Shown piece by piece: positions 53,487-62,506 of a stretch of 64,000 nt of DNA. How positions within the stretch are numbered: position 1 is the first letter of the stretch; the number at the start of each line of letters is the position of its first letter. The position numbers and the translations under genes were made by a program. Under the pieces are notes generated by a model, which saw only the letters and a program-made list of their open reading frames with translations, was not told where the DNA came from and did no database searches. The DNA comes from an uncultured Lachnospiraceae bacterium (lineage in GTDB: Bacteria; Bacillota; Clostridia; Lachnospirales; Lachnospiraceae), in the NCBI GenBank assembly GCA_947588995.1, contig CANPZI010000010.1:1-64000 (forward strand), given 5' to 3'.

Positions 53487-55514
53487 ATGAGCAAGGGAAA
53501 GTATTATATCACAACAGCGATCGCATATACCTCCGGCACACCGCATGTCGGCAACAGTTACGAGATCGTGCTGGCGGACAGTATTGCCCGTTTCAAGAGA
53601 AAAGACGGCTACGACGTATACTTCCAGACAGGAACGGATGAACACGGCCAGAAGATCGAGCTGAAAGCGCAGGAGCAGGGCGTCACACCGAAGCAGTTTG
53701 TGGACGGTGTGGCCGGTGAGATCCGCCGTATCTGCGACGCGCTGAATACTTCATACGATAAATTTATACGGACGACGGACGATTATCATGAGCGGCAGGT
53801 CCAGAAGATTTTTAAGAGGCTGTATGACCAGGGCGACATTTACAAGGGCTATTACGAGGGGATGTACTGTACGCCCTGCGAGTCTTTCTGGACGGAGTCC
53901 CAGCTCGTGGACGGCAAGTGCCCCGACTGCGGCAGGGAAGTGAAACCTGCGAAAGAGGAAGCTTATTTCTTCAGGATGAGCAAATATGCGGACAGGCTGA
54001 TCGAGCATATCAATACGCATCCGGAATTTATCCAGCCCGTCTCCCGCAAGAATGAGATGATGAACAATTTCCTGCTGCCGGGCTTACAGGATCTGTGCGT
54101 GTCCAGAACCTCCTATACCTGGGGGATTCCCGTGACGTTTGACGAAAAACATGTGATCTATGTCTGGATGGACGCGCTGACGAACTATATCACGGGGATC
54201 GGCTATGACGCTGACGGTGCAAGCGGCGAACAGTATCATAAATTCTGGCCGGCGGATCTGCATCTGATCGGCAAGGATATCATCCGTTTCCACACCATCT
54301 ACTGGCCCATCTTCCTGATGGCGCTGGGCGAACCGCTGCCGAAGCAGGTGTTCGGCCATCCGTGGCTTCTGCAGGGCGACGGCAAGATGAGCAAGTCCAA
54401 GGGCAATGTGATCTATGCGGATGATCTGATTGACTTTTTCGGCGTAGACGCGGTGCGCTATTTCCTGCTGCACGAGATGCCTTTCGAGAACGACGGCGTG
54501 ATCACATGGGAACTGATGGTGGAGCGCATGAATGCCGACCTGGCCAACACGCTGGGCAATCTGGTCAACAGGACCATCTCCATGAGCAACAAATACTTCA
54601 GCGGGCAGGTGGAAAACAGGCGCGTCGGCGTGGATGCGGGCGCGGAGGATGTGGATGCCGATCTGTTCCGGGCAGCGGCGGACACTTATGGGAGAGTGTC
54701 GAAGAAGATGGATGAACTGCGCGTGGCGGACGCGATCACGGAGATCTTCGCGCTGTTCAAGCGCTGCAACAAATATATCGACGAGACGATGCCCTGGGCG
54801 CTGGCGAAAGACGAGGCAAAGAGAGACAGGCTGGCGACGGTGCTGTACAATCTGCTGAACGGCATCCTGGTGGGCGCGTCGCTCTTAGAGCCCTATATGC
54901 CGGAGACGGCGGAGAAGATTTTGGCGCAGATCAACGCGGCACCTGTGGACTTTGCCGTGCTGGAGGAGTGCGCAAAGAGCGGAGACGCCGCGAGGGCGGC
55001 AGCGCTGTATCCGGATGCCAACAAAGTGACGGAGACGCCGGAGATTCTCTTTGCCCGTCAGGACTTAAAGGAGCTGATCGAGAAAGTGGACGCCATGTTT
55101 GAGGCGCGCAAGGCCGCGGCCGGTGCCTCCGCCGCGGATCAGGCCGCGGAGGAAGTGCCCGCGGATGTGATCGATATCGAGCCGAAAGCGGAGATCTCTT
55201 ACGACGTCTTCGATCAGTGCCAGTTCCGGGTGGGCGAGATCATAGACTGCAGGGAAGTGCCGAAGTCCAAGAAACTGCTGTGTTCTCAGGTGCGCATCGG
55301 CTCAGAGGTCAGGCAGATTCTGTCCGGCATCAAGCAGCATTACCGCCCGGAGGAGATGGTCGGCAAGAAAGTGATGGTGCTTGTGAACCTGAAGCCCCGT
55401 GAGATTGCGGGTATGATGTCCGAGGGAATGCTTCTGTGCGCCGAGGACGCGGAGGGCAGGCTGGCGCTTGTGACGCCGGAGAGGGAGATGCCGTCCGGCG
55501 CGGAAATCTGCTGA
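53487..55514 (+). CDS. metG: Methionyl-tRNA synthetase
   Basis: This 675-residue class I synthetase has the HIGH-type motif GTPHVGNSYE, a four-Cys zinc knuckle (CTPCESFWTESQLVDGKCPDC, given in part) and KMSKSKGN. The C-terminal EMAP-type tRNA-binding domain (about residues 575-675, FRVGEIIDCREVPKSKKLLC) favours a dimeric form. The ATG at 53487 follows AAAGGAG; an upstream in-frame ATG would add a poor 34-residue extension. No T-box or SAM riboswitch was recognised upstream. Confidence 0.96.
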   Translation: MSKGKYYITTAIAYTSGTPHVGNSYEIVLADSIARFKRKDGYDVYFQTGTDEHGQKIELKAQEQGVTPKQFVDGVAGEIRRICDALNTSYDKFIRTTDDYHERQVQKIFKRLYDQGDIYKGYYEGMYCTPCESFWTESQLVDGKCPDCGREVKPAKEEAYFFRMSKYADRLIEHINTHPEFIQPVSRKNEMMNNFLLPGLQDLCVSRTSYTWGIPVTFDEKHVIYVWMDALTNYITGIGYDADGASGEQYHKFWPADLHLIGKDIIRFHTIYWPIFLMALGEPLPKQVFGHPWLLQGDGKMSKSKGNVIYADDLIDFFGVDAVRYFLLHEMPFENDGVITWELMVERMNADLANTLGNLVNRTISMSNKYFSGQVENRRVGVDAGAEDVDADLFRAAADTYGRVSKKMDELRVADAITEIFALFKRCNKYIDETMPWALAKDEAKRDRLATVLYNLLNGILVGASLLEPYMPETAEKILAQINAAPVDFAVLEECAKSGDAARAAALYPDANKVTETPEILFARQDLKELIEKVDAMFEARKAAAGASAADQAAEEVPADVIDIEPKAEISYDVFDQCQFRVGEIIDCREVPKSKKLLCSQVRIGSEVRQILSGIKQHYRPEEMVGKKVMVLVNLKPREIAGMMSEGMLLCAEDAEGRLALVTPEREMPSGAEIC

Positions 55515-55599
55515 TCCGTATATATGTGGGATGACCGGCGGGAATTCGGCCTGACCGAATGGCGGAAGTTGTTGTGTAGAGGGAGAGGATGGGACGACG

Positions 55600-56529
55600 A
55601 TGAAAAAAGAAGAGTTTTATTTTGATTCCAGGGACGGGGAGCACAGGCTTCATGCGATCAGATGGATTCCGGACGCCCCCAGGCCGGTCTGCATCGTGCA
55701 GATCGTACACGGCATGACGGAGTACGTGGATCGGTATGACGAGTTCGCGAGTTATCTGGCCGAGCGGGATATTCTGGTGGTAGGCGACGATCACCTCGGA
55801 CACGGCAAGTCCGTGAGAGAGGGGGAGACTTACGGGTACTTCTGCAAAGATGATGCCGCCACGGTTCTGGTGCGTGACGAGCATCGACTGAAAAAGATGA
55901 CGCAGGAGCAGTATGCCGGCGTCCCCTATATCATTCTGGGACACAGCATGGGCTCTTTCATTGTGCGCAACTACCTGACGAGGTACGGTTCGGGGGTGAA
56001 CGGCGCGATCATTATGGGGACAGGTATGCTGTCAAAGCCGATGCTGTTCGCCGGCACCGCGCTTGCCATGATACAGGGCGCCGTCTTTGGCGATACTCAT
56101 CCCTGCAGGTTTATTGAGAAAGTTTCTTTCGGCTCCTATGACAAGCCGATCCGCGCGAAAGGGGAATCCGGCAACTGGCTCTCCAAGAATGTGGAGTGCC
56201 TGATGAAGTACGCGGGTGATCCGCTGTGTACTTTCACATTTACCGCGAATGGCTATAAGACTCTGTTTAAGCTGATCTATCAGCTGTACGACGTCAAGCG
56301 GCTGAAGAAGATGCCGAAGAATCTGCCGGTGCTCTTTGCCTCCGGTGAGGATGATCCCGTGGGCAATTACGGCAGGGATGTAAAGCAGGTATATCGGTCT
56401 TTTCGGGAGCTCGGTATGGAGAATGTGCAGATGAAGCTGTATCCGAAAGACCGGCATGAGATACTGAATGAACTGGATCGGGCGGAGGTCTATGCTGATC
56501 TCTACCGCTGGATCCTGCAGAGGATCTGA
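55600..56529 (+). CDS. Alpha/beta hydrolase (monoacylglycerol-lipase-like)
   Basis: The 309-residue soluble hydrolase shows the nucleophile elbow ILGHSMGSFI (GHSMG), an oxyanion segment QIVHGMTEYVDRY, acid ASGEDDPVGNYG and final His in KDRHEILNELDR. The lipase-like group acts on lipids or esters. It is preceded by GAGAGG and followed within 10 bases by a small anchored protein. The substrate is unknown. Confidence 0.88.
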   Translation: MKKEEFYFDSRDGEHRLHAIRWIPDAPRPVCIVQIVHGMTEYVDRYDEFASYLAERDILVVGDDHLGHGKSVREGETYGYFCKDDAATVLVRDEHRLKKMTQEQYAGVPYIILGHSMGSFIVRNYLTRYGSGVNGAIIMGTGMLSKPMLFAGTALAMIQGAVFGDTHPCRFIEKVSFGSYDKPIRAKGESGNWLSKNVECLMKYAGDPLCTFTFTANGYKTLFKLIYQLYDVKRLKKMPKNLPVLFASGEDDPVGNYGRDVKQVYRSFRELGMENVQMKLYPKDRHEILNELDRAEVYADLYRWILQRI

Positions 56530-56539
56530 AAGGATTGAG

Positions 56540-56995
56540 ATGAGGAGACTCAGGAAGTTTGTCATGCTGCTTTTGCTGTGTATCTGCGGCGTGGCACTGA
56601 TCAGGGTCCTGGCTTTCGGCGGCAGGGACAGCGTCGGACAGGGAGAGGAAAGCGAGGAGACGATCGTCGGCTGGGTGATCGGGCGCATAGAATCGGGGGA
56701 GATTGATCTGTCCGATGAGGCGGACGTCAGGCGGGCGATCGCTGAGGGCGAGCAGAAATTCGGTGTTGTCCTGGCGGAGGAGACGGAGGACAGGATCGTC
56801 GGATTCACGCAGACGCTCGATGCGGCCTCCACGGGCGCGGATGATTTCGCAAGGCAGGCGAAACAGATGTATGAGAAGTATGCCGCGGAGTTTGTGGAAC
56901 AGGCCAATGACAAGATAAACGGGGCGTTCCGTGAGGCCGCCGAAGATGCGGCGCACGGTTTTGTGGAGAGCATCTTTTCGGAAGAGGACGAATGA
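56540..56995 (+). CDS. Small anchored protein of unknown function
   Basis: The 151-residue protein has an N-terminal signal-anchor (RRLRKFVMLLLLCICGVALIRVLAF region), then a Glu/Asp-rich helical domain with two acidic patches (VIGRIESGEIDLSDEADVRRAI and NDKINGAFREAAED). No catalytic motif is seen. It lies 10 bases after the hydrolase gene, so the two may form an operon. The start at 56540 follows AAAGGA. Confidence 0.7.
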   Translation: MRRLRKFVMLLLLCICGVALIRVLAFGGRDSVGQGEESEETIVGWVIGRIESGEIDLSDEADVRRAIAEGEQKFGVVLAEETEDRIVGFTQTLDAASTGADDFARQAKQMYEKYAAEFVEQANDKINGAFREAAEDAAHGFVESIFSEEDE

Positions 56996-57010
56996 TACGG
57001 CTTTCTCTGA

Positions 57011-57047
57011 CCATACTATGATGTAGTGATACTGCGTTACAGTATGG
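57011..57047. promoter_or_regulatory. Inverted repeat before the D-lactate dehydrogenase gene
   Basis: CCATACT (57011-57017) and AGTATGG (57041-57047) form a 7-bp dyad around 23 bases, ending 18 bases before the ATG. It overlaps TATGAT (57016-57021), a possible -10 box. The binding protein, if any, is unknown; it does not look like a Rex site. Confidence 0.4.
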
Positions 57048-57065
57048 AAAGAGGAGGCTGTTTTT

Positions 57066-58058
57066 ATGAAAATTGCTTTTTTCAGCACGAAACCCTACGA
57101 CAGGATCTGGTTTGAGCCGCTGGCAAAAGAGTACGGATTTGAGATGCGCTTCTATGAGATGCCGTTTCAGGAGGATACGGTTCCGCTGGCGAGGGGATAT
57201 GACGCGGTCTGTATCTTTGTCAACGACTGCGTGACGGCGCAGATGATCCGGCAGCTCTATGAGATGAAAGTTAAAGCGCTGCTCCTCAGGAGTGCCGGAT
57301 TCAATCATGTGGACGTGAAAGCGGCCGAGGATAAGCTTTTGATCCTGCGGGTACCCAGCTATTCGCCGGAGGCGGTGGCGGAATTTGCCATGGGCATGGT
57401 CCTGACGGTGAACCGCCGCACGCATAAGGCATACAACCGGACGAGGGATTTCAATATGAGCCTGAACGGGCTGATGGGTGTGGATCTCTACCGGAAAACG
57501 GCGGGAATCGTAGGTACGGGCAGGATCGGGCAGGCGATGATACGCATCTGCAACGGCTTTGGCATGCGCGTGCTGGCTTACGATCCCTATCCGAATGAGA
57601 AGCTGGAGGCGGAATATGTGTCCCTGGAGGCGCTGCTGTCGTCGGCGGATCTGATCTCCCTGCACTGCCCGCTGACCTCCCAGACACGCCACATGATTAA
57701 CAGACAGGCGATAGAGAACATGAAGCCGGGGGCATATCTGGTGAATACGTCCCGGGGCGGACTGATCGATACGGAGGCATTGATAGACGGCCTGGTGGCG
57801 GGCAGATTTGGCGGCGTGGGTCTGGATGTGTACGAGGAGGAAGAGGGCGTCTTCTATGAGGACCGGTCCGGCGAGATCATGCGTGATGAGAATCTGGCGC
57901 GTCTGACGACTTTCCCGAACGTGCTTGTCACCTCCCACATGGGCTTTTTCACGAGGGAGGCGATGCAGGCCATCGCCGAGGTAACGCTGGAGAATGCCTA
58001 CGCGGTGGAGAACGGTCTGCCGCTCGTGAACAGGGTCGGCGCGGAGGCGGTCAAATAG
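57066..58058 (+). CDS. D-lactate dehydrogenase (2-hydroxyacid dehydrogenase)
   Basis: The 330-residue NAD-dependent enzyme has the cofactor loop GIVGTGRIGQAM, the catalytic Arg in NTSRGGLIDTEALIDGL, Glu in GVGLDVYEEEEG and His in VTSHMGFFTREA. The pattern fits D-LDH, which makes D-lactate from pyruvate in fermentation. The start follows AGAGGAGGC. It appears monocistronic. Confidence 0.92.
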   Translation: MKIAFFSTKPYDRIWFEPLAKEYGFEMRFYEMPFQEDTVPLARGYDAVCIFVNDCVTAQMIRQLYEMKVKALLLRSAGFNHVDVKAAEDKLLILRVPSYSPEAVAEFAMGMVLTVNRRTHKAYNRTRDFNMSLNGLMGVDLYRKTAGIVGTGRIGQAMIRICNGFGMRVLAYDPYPNEKLEAEYVSLEALLSSADLISLHCPLTSQTRHMINRQAIENMKPGAYLVNTSRGGLIDTEALIDGLVAGRFGGVGLDVYEEEEGVFYEDRSGEIMRDENLARLTTFPNVLVTSHMGFFTREAMQAIAEVTLENAYAVENGLPLVNRVGAEAVK

Positions 58059-58100
58059 CAGAAAAAGAATCACAAAATCCGTGTTTCCGGCAACCGATTC

Positions 58101-58129
58101 TTGAATGTTTGGCTCTGTCATGGTAAACT
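58101..58129 (+). promoter_or_regulatory. Promoter of the PocR signalling operon
   Basis: TTGAAT (58101-58106) and TAAACT (58124-58129) are 17 bp apart with an extended TGG before the -10 box. It lies 33 bp before the receiver gene. Confidence 0.75.
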
Positions 58130-58162
58130 GAGACATAGGGGTTTACTTAAGGGAGGATAGCT

Positions 58163-59071
58163 ATGAAGTACAAGGTTTTACTGACAGGGCACAATGATTC
58201 GGCAATCGACGATTTTTTTATGCAGATGAGCGACAACTTCGAGGTGGTGACGACTTCGACCCGTTTCGCGGATATCACGCGCCATATCACTTTTTATAAG
58301 CCGGATATCTTTGTATTTTGCATATACAATGAGACGAGGGAAGACCTGACGCAGATCGCGAATCTGAAATTCCGGCTGTCGAACAATAAGACGCCTCTCG
58401 TCATCATCGGCCTCAAGGAGGACTGTGACGAGTTCCTGCAGATCGCGACCAGCGCGCCGGATCTGATCCTGCACAGGCCGCTCTCGGTGGCGGTGATCCA
58501 GGAAAAGATTATCGCGCTTGTGAAAGACAACCGCTTTAAGAAAGCGGTGGACGAAAAAGCGGAGGAGCGCGCCGCCGCGGCATCGTCCGGCGCTGCCGCG
58601 CCGGGAGGGGGCGCACACTTCGATATCGACCGCAACAGTATCGATCAGCTGATGGACAGACTCGCGGCGCCGGGACCTGTGACGGGACCGATTCCGTCTG
58701 TGCCCGGCAGGCGCAAGCACGTTCTCGTGGTGGATGACAATGCCATGATGTTAAAGATGCTGAAAGAGCACCTGCATGATAAATATGATGTGGCGACCGC
58801 CGCCAGCGGCAGAGTTGCGCTGAAGTTCCTGGAGCGGAAGACCACGGACCTGATTCTGCTGGATTATGAGATGCCGGAGGAGAGCGGGGCGGCGGTTTTA
58901 GAGCAGCTTCGCGCCTCGGAGGCCACGAAAGACATACCGGTCATCTTCCTGACGGGAGTCACCGACACTAAGAAGATCAAGGAAGCGCTCTCGCTGAAGC
59001 CGCAGAACTATCTGTTAAAGCCGGTTGACAGGGAGAAACTGCTCGACACGATCGCCAAGGAGATCGGCTGA
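58163..59071 (+). CDS. Receiver protein with N-terminal pseudo-receiver domain
   Basis: This 302-residue cytoplasmic protein has two receiver-like domains. The N-terminal one (about residues 1-120) lacks an obvious phospho-acceptor Asp; the expected place reads DIFVFCIYN. An Ala/Gly-rich linker (about 130-180) follows. The C-terminal one (about 188-302) is canonical, with VVDDN, the Asp of LILLDYEMPE and YLLKPVD. There is no DNA-binding or enzymatic output. It lies 32 bases before the hybrid kinase and is likely its phospho-partner or an adaptor. Confidence 0.87.
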   Translation: MKYKVLLTGHNDSAIDDFFMQMSDNFEVVTTSTRFADITRHITFYKPDIFVFCIYNETREDLTQIANLKFRLSNNKTPLVIIGLKEDCDEFLQIATSAPDLILHRPLSVAVIQEKIIALVKDNRFKKAVDEKAEERAAAASSGAAAPGGGAHFDIDRNSIDQLMDRLAAPGPVTGPIPSVPGRRKHVLVVDDNAMMLKMLKEHLHDKYDVATAASGRVALKFLERKTTDLILLDYEMPEESGAAVLEQLRASEATKDIPVIFLTGVTDTKKIKEALSLKPQNYLLKPVDREKLLDTIAKEIG

Positions 59072-59103
59072 TTTCGGCGGATACATAGAAAGAGGAATAT
59101 CGT

Positions 59104-61842
59104 ATGGACATCAATCGCGAAGTAACTTTGACGGATTTGATCGATGTGGAGACATTGCAGAAAATCCAGGACGGCTTCTCCAACATGACGGGCATGGCTT
59201 CCCTGACGACGGACGCGGAAGGCGCGCCCGTGACGGTCGGCTCCAATTTCTCCGATTTCTGCATGAAATATACGAGAACTTCCGACGTGGGCTGCGCACG
59301 GTGTGAACAGTGCGACAAGTGGGGCGCGAAAGCGGCCCTCAGGAAAGGGGAATCCATCGCTTACTTCTGCCACGCCGGTCTGGTGGATTTCGCCGCGCCG
59401 ATCATGGCCGACGGCAATATGGTGGGCTGCTTTATCGGCGGGCAGGTGCTTACGGAAGCGCCGGATTTTGACAAGATGCGGGAGATCGCGGGGGAACTCG
59501 GCGTCGATCCCGACGCGTATGTGGAGGCCGCGGGCAGGGTCAGGGTCATCGATCAGGAGTCCATCGACAGGGCGGCGAAGTTTCTCTATACGATCGCGGA
59601 TATTCTGTCCAACATGGCCTACAACAAATATCTTGTGCTGCAGTCCAACATCAAGATCGCGGCCAATCTGGAACTGGCGACCAAAGCCTATGAGGATCTT
59701 GAGAAATCCGAAAATATGAAATCCGATTTTCTGGCCAATATGAGCCATGAGATCAGGACGCCCATGAACGCTGTCATCGGCATGGCGGAGATGGCGCTCA
59801 GGGAGGATATGACGCCGGTCGCCAGAGATTATATCAATCAGATTAAAGAGGCGGGCAGGTCGTTGCTTACCATCATCAATGATATTCTGGATTTCTCCAA
59901 GATAGAGTCCGGCAAGATGGATATCACCGAGGTGGATTACGAGCCCATGTCCGTGGTGCATGACGTCTCCAATATCATTATGACGAGGCTGAAAGATAAA
60001 GACGTGGAGCTGATTCTGGATGTCGCGCCCAATGTGCCCCACAAGCTGTGGGGCGATAACATCAGGATCAAGCAGGTGCTCTTAAACCTGGCGAACAATG
60101 CGGCCAAATTCACCTCCGAGGGCAAAGTCACAATCCGCATGGAGTGCGACAAGATCAAGCCGGACGAAGTCAGTATGCACTTCTGTGTGGAGGATACCGG
60201 CATCGGCATCAGGAAAGAGGATATGGATAAGCTGTTCCAGTCTTTCCAGCAGGTGGACAGCAAGCGGAACCGCAACATCGAGGGTACGGGACTGGGACTT
60301 GCGATCTCCAAGAATCTGATGACGCTGATGAACGGTTCGATCTGGGTGGAGAGCGAGTATGAGAAAGGCAGCAAGTTCAGCTGCATTCTGCCGCAGCGGA
60401 TCGTGGACGACACGCCGAGCATCGGGGTAAAGGAGCCGGAGTCCGCGATTATCGCAGGGCTTTTCTCCAATCCGTATGTGCGGGACGGCCTGTGCGAGGA
60501 CGCGGCGAAGCTCGGCGTCAGGGATGTCAGGCTCATGACGGCCAAGGAGCTGGGGGAGTTTCCGAAAGATAAGAGGGTCTTTGTCTTCGTGGAACATCCG
60601 CTGTTCTCCGATATGGTGGAGAGCTGGGTTGTCGCGCATCCGGACGTTACGGCCGTGCTGCTGATCGATTTCGACAGCCGTGTGGAGTATGACATCCCGA
60701 ATCTTCTCGTGGTCAAGAAGCCGCTCTTTGCGCTGAATCTGGCGATGATCCTGAACGGCGAGGAGTTGAAGTCCTCTTCGCAGGAGGAGGGAAGCGAGTT
60801 TGACTTCATCGCGCCGAGCGCCAAGATACTGATTGTGGACGACAATGCGGTGAACCTGACCGTGGCGGAGGGACTTCTCGAACCGCTCAGGATGCAGGTC
60901 GACACCGCGGACGGCGGCAAGGAGGCCATCGACAAAATTTCCGCGGAACACTATGACATTGTCTTCATGGATCACATGATGCCGGAGATAGACGGCGTGG
61001 AGGCGACGCATATCATCAGGCGTCTGCACCCGGAGTACGACGACGTGCCGATCATAGCGCTCACGGCGAACGCCGTGGAGGGAACGAAAGAGATGTTCTG
61101 CAGAGAGGGCATGAACGATTTCGTCGCCAAGCCCATCGAGCTGCGGATGCTGGCTGCCAAGGTGCGCCAGTGGCTGCCGGTTGAGAAGATCCAGAAAGAT
61201 TACACCGGCACGACCGGCGGCGCGGGCGGCAAGAGCAGTAAACACAGCACGGATATTGAGGTTGGCGATCTGGATGTCAGGTTTGCGCTGGAATTTTTGG
61301 TCAGCGAGGATCTGTTCTGGAAAGTGCTGAAAGTATTCTACAACAGCATTGACAAGAAAGTGCAGCAGATCAAAGCGCTGGAAGAGCAGGAGGACTGGGT
61401 CAACTATACCGTGGAGGTGCATGGGCTGAAAAATTCCGCCAAGCAGATCGGGGCGATCTCGCTGTCCGAGAAAGCGGCGGCTTTGGAGAAAGCCGGCAAT
61501 GCCAGGGATCTCGAGACGATCCGCAGAGATACCGATGCGATGCTGGAGCAGTACGCGGCATATGAGCCGGTGCTCGCCCCGTTCTGCCGGGAGGACGAGG
61601 ATGCGGAGAAGAAAGAGCTTACCGCCGATGTGCTGAGCCGCTGCTTCGCGGATATGCGGGATGCTCTCGACAATCTGGACATGGATCAGATGGAGGCGGT
61701 CATCGATCATATGGGCGAGTACCATTATGAGAATTGGCAGCGGGAGTTGTTTGACCAGCTCAAGGAGGCGTCGGAGGAGATGGATGTCGATCGCTGCGAC
61801 GCGATCTTAAGGAGCTGGGAGGAACAGATGCTCGCGGGTTAG
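59104..61842 (+). CDS. PocR-domain hybrid histidine kinase with receiver and HPt
   Basis: The 912-residue soluble sensor has an N-terminal PocR ligand-binding domain (about residues 5-185) with Cys clusters (CARCEQC and FCHAG). A HisKA follows with phospho-His in MSHEIRTPMNAVIGM (about 215), then an ATPase domain with GTGLGLAISKNLM (about 395). A degenerate and a canonical receiver (about 440-690; VFMDHMMPEIDG) and an HPt domain (about 720-840; phospho-His in VEVHGLKNSAKQIG) complete it. It can carry a full phosphorelay. No membrane segment is seen, so the signal is intracellular. Confidence 0.93.
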   Translation: MDINREVTLTDLIDVETLQKIQDGFSNMTGMASLTTDAEGAPVTVGSNFSDFCMKYTRTSDVGCARCEQCDKWGAKAALRKGESIAYFCHAGLVDFAAPIMADGNMVGCFIGGQVLTEAPDFDKMREIAGELGVDPDAYVEAAGRVRVIDQESIDRAAKFLYTIADILSNMAYNKYLVLQSNIKIAANLELATKAYEDLEKSENMKSDFLANMSHEIRTPMNAVIGMAEMALREDMTPVARDYINQIKEAGRSLLTIINDILDFSKIESGKMDITEVDYEPMSVVHDVSNIIMTRLKDKDVELILDVAPNVPHKLWGDNIRIKQVLLNLANNAAKFTSEGKVTIRMECDKIKPDEVSMHFCVEDTGIGIRKEDMDKLFQSFQQVDSKRNRNIEGTGLGLAISKNLMTLMNGSIWVESEYEKGSKFSCILPQRIVDDTPSIGVKEPESAIIAGLFSNPYVRDGLCEDAAKLGVRDVRLMTAKELGEFPKDKRVFVFVEHPLFSDMVESWVVAHPDVTAVLLIDFDSRVEYDIPNLLVVKKPLFALNLAMILNGEELKSSSQEEGSEFDFIAPSAKILIVDDNAVNLTVAEGLLEPLRMQVDTADGGKEAIDKISAEHYDIVFMDHMMPEIDGVEATHIIRRLHPEYDDVPIIALTANAVEGTKEMFCREGMNDFVAKPIELRMLAAKVRQWLPVEKIQKDYTGTTGGAGGKSSKHSTDIEVGDLDVRFALEFLVSEDLFWKVLKVFYNSIDKKVQQIKALEEQEDWVNYTVEVHGLKNSAKQIGAISLSEKAAALEKAGNARDLETIRRDTDAMLEQYAAYEPVLAPFCREDEDAEKKELTADVLSRCFADMRDALDNLDMDQMEAVIDHMGEYHYENWQRELFDQLKEASEEMDVDRCDAILRSWEEQMLAG

Positions 61843-61851
61843 CAGTACATA

Positions 61852-61950
61852 GTGTGAAAAATCACACCGATGTGCTGATTTTTCACACGAGAATTTGTGC
61901 CGAGCGTCACAAATTCCCCTGATGGCAGACGCGAATTTGAGATTCGCGTC
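61852..61950. repeat. Three consecutive perfect hairpins
   Basis: Hairpin 1 pairs 61852-61864 with 61876-61888 (13-bp perfect arms, GTGTGAAAAATCA). Hairpin 2 pairs GAATTTGTG (61891-61899) with CACAAATTC (61908-61916). Hairpin 3 pairs GACGCGAAT (61928-61936) with ATTCGCGTC (61942-61950). None ends in a T run outside its own stem. The element fills the 148-bp gap between the hybrid kinase and the GNAT gene and could be a structured RNA, processing site or intergenic repeat. Confidence 0.8.
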
Positions 61951-61990
61951 GCCCCGTCGCGAAAACGCTCCGGAATGAGGATTAGCATGG

Positions 61991-62482
61991 ATGATGAAGG
62001 AGCCGCGGGAAGTGGAGACGGTATTTCAGGTCAGAAGCGCATATCGCAACGAGTGGCAGGAGGCGATGGCTCTTGCGTGGAAGACATTCCTGCGCTTTGA
62101 GGCCGATGTCTATACGCCGGAGGGCGTAAAAAACTTTGAAAATTTTGTCACTGATTCCACCCTGTACCGTATGTTTATCATGGGGACGTACCAGCTGTTT
62201 GTCGCGGTCGAGGGAAGCAGGATTGTCGGGATGATTACGCTGCGGGACACCACGCATATCTCGCTGCTCTTTGTGGACGAGGCGTATCACAGGCGGGGGA
62301 TCGGGCGCGCGCTCATACGGTATCTGGCCGATTATCTGGTGAGTGAAGTCGGGGCAGAGCGCATGACGGTAAGCGCGTCCCCTTACGGCGTCGGGTTCTA
62401 CCACAAGATGGGATTTCGGGATCTCGGGCCGGAGAAGACCAAGGACGGCATTATTTTTACACCGATGGAATTTATATTATAG
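61991..62482 (+). CDS. GNAT-family N-acetyltransferase
   Basis: The 163-residue protein has the GNAT acetyl-CoA loop HRRGIGRALIRYL (R-x-x-G-x-G/A pattern) after ISLLFVDEAY. FLRFEADVYTPEGVKNF and the C-terminal YGVGFYHKMGF are typical of small GNATs. The substrate is unknown. GAGGA lies about 10 bases before the ATG. The HD-GYP gene starts 24 bases after its stop, suggesting one operon. Confidence 0.88.
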   Translation: MMKEPREVETVFQVRSAYRNEWQEAMALAWKTFLRFEADVYTPEGVKNFENFVTDSTLYRMFIMGTYQLFVAVEGSRIVGMITLRDTTHISLLFVDEAYHRRGIGRALIRYLADYLVSEVGAERMTVSASPYGVGFYHKMGFRDLGPEKTKDGIIFTPMEFIL

Positions 62483-62506
62483 GACATGATAGGACGAGAG
62501 GTTGCT

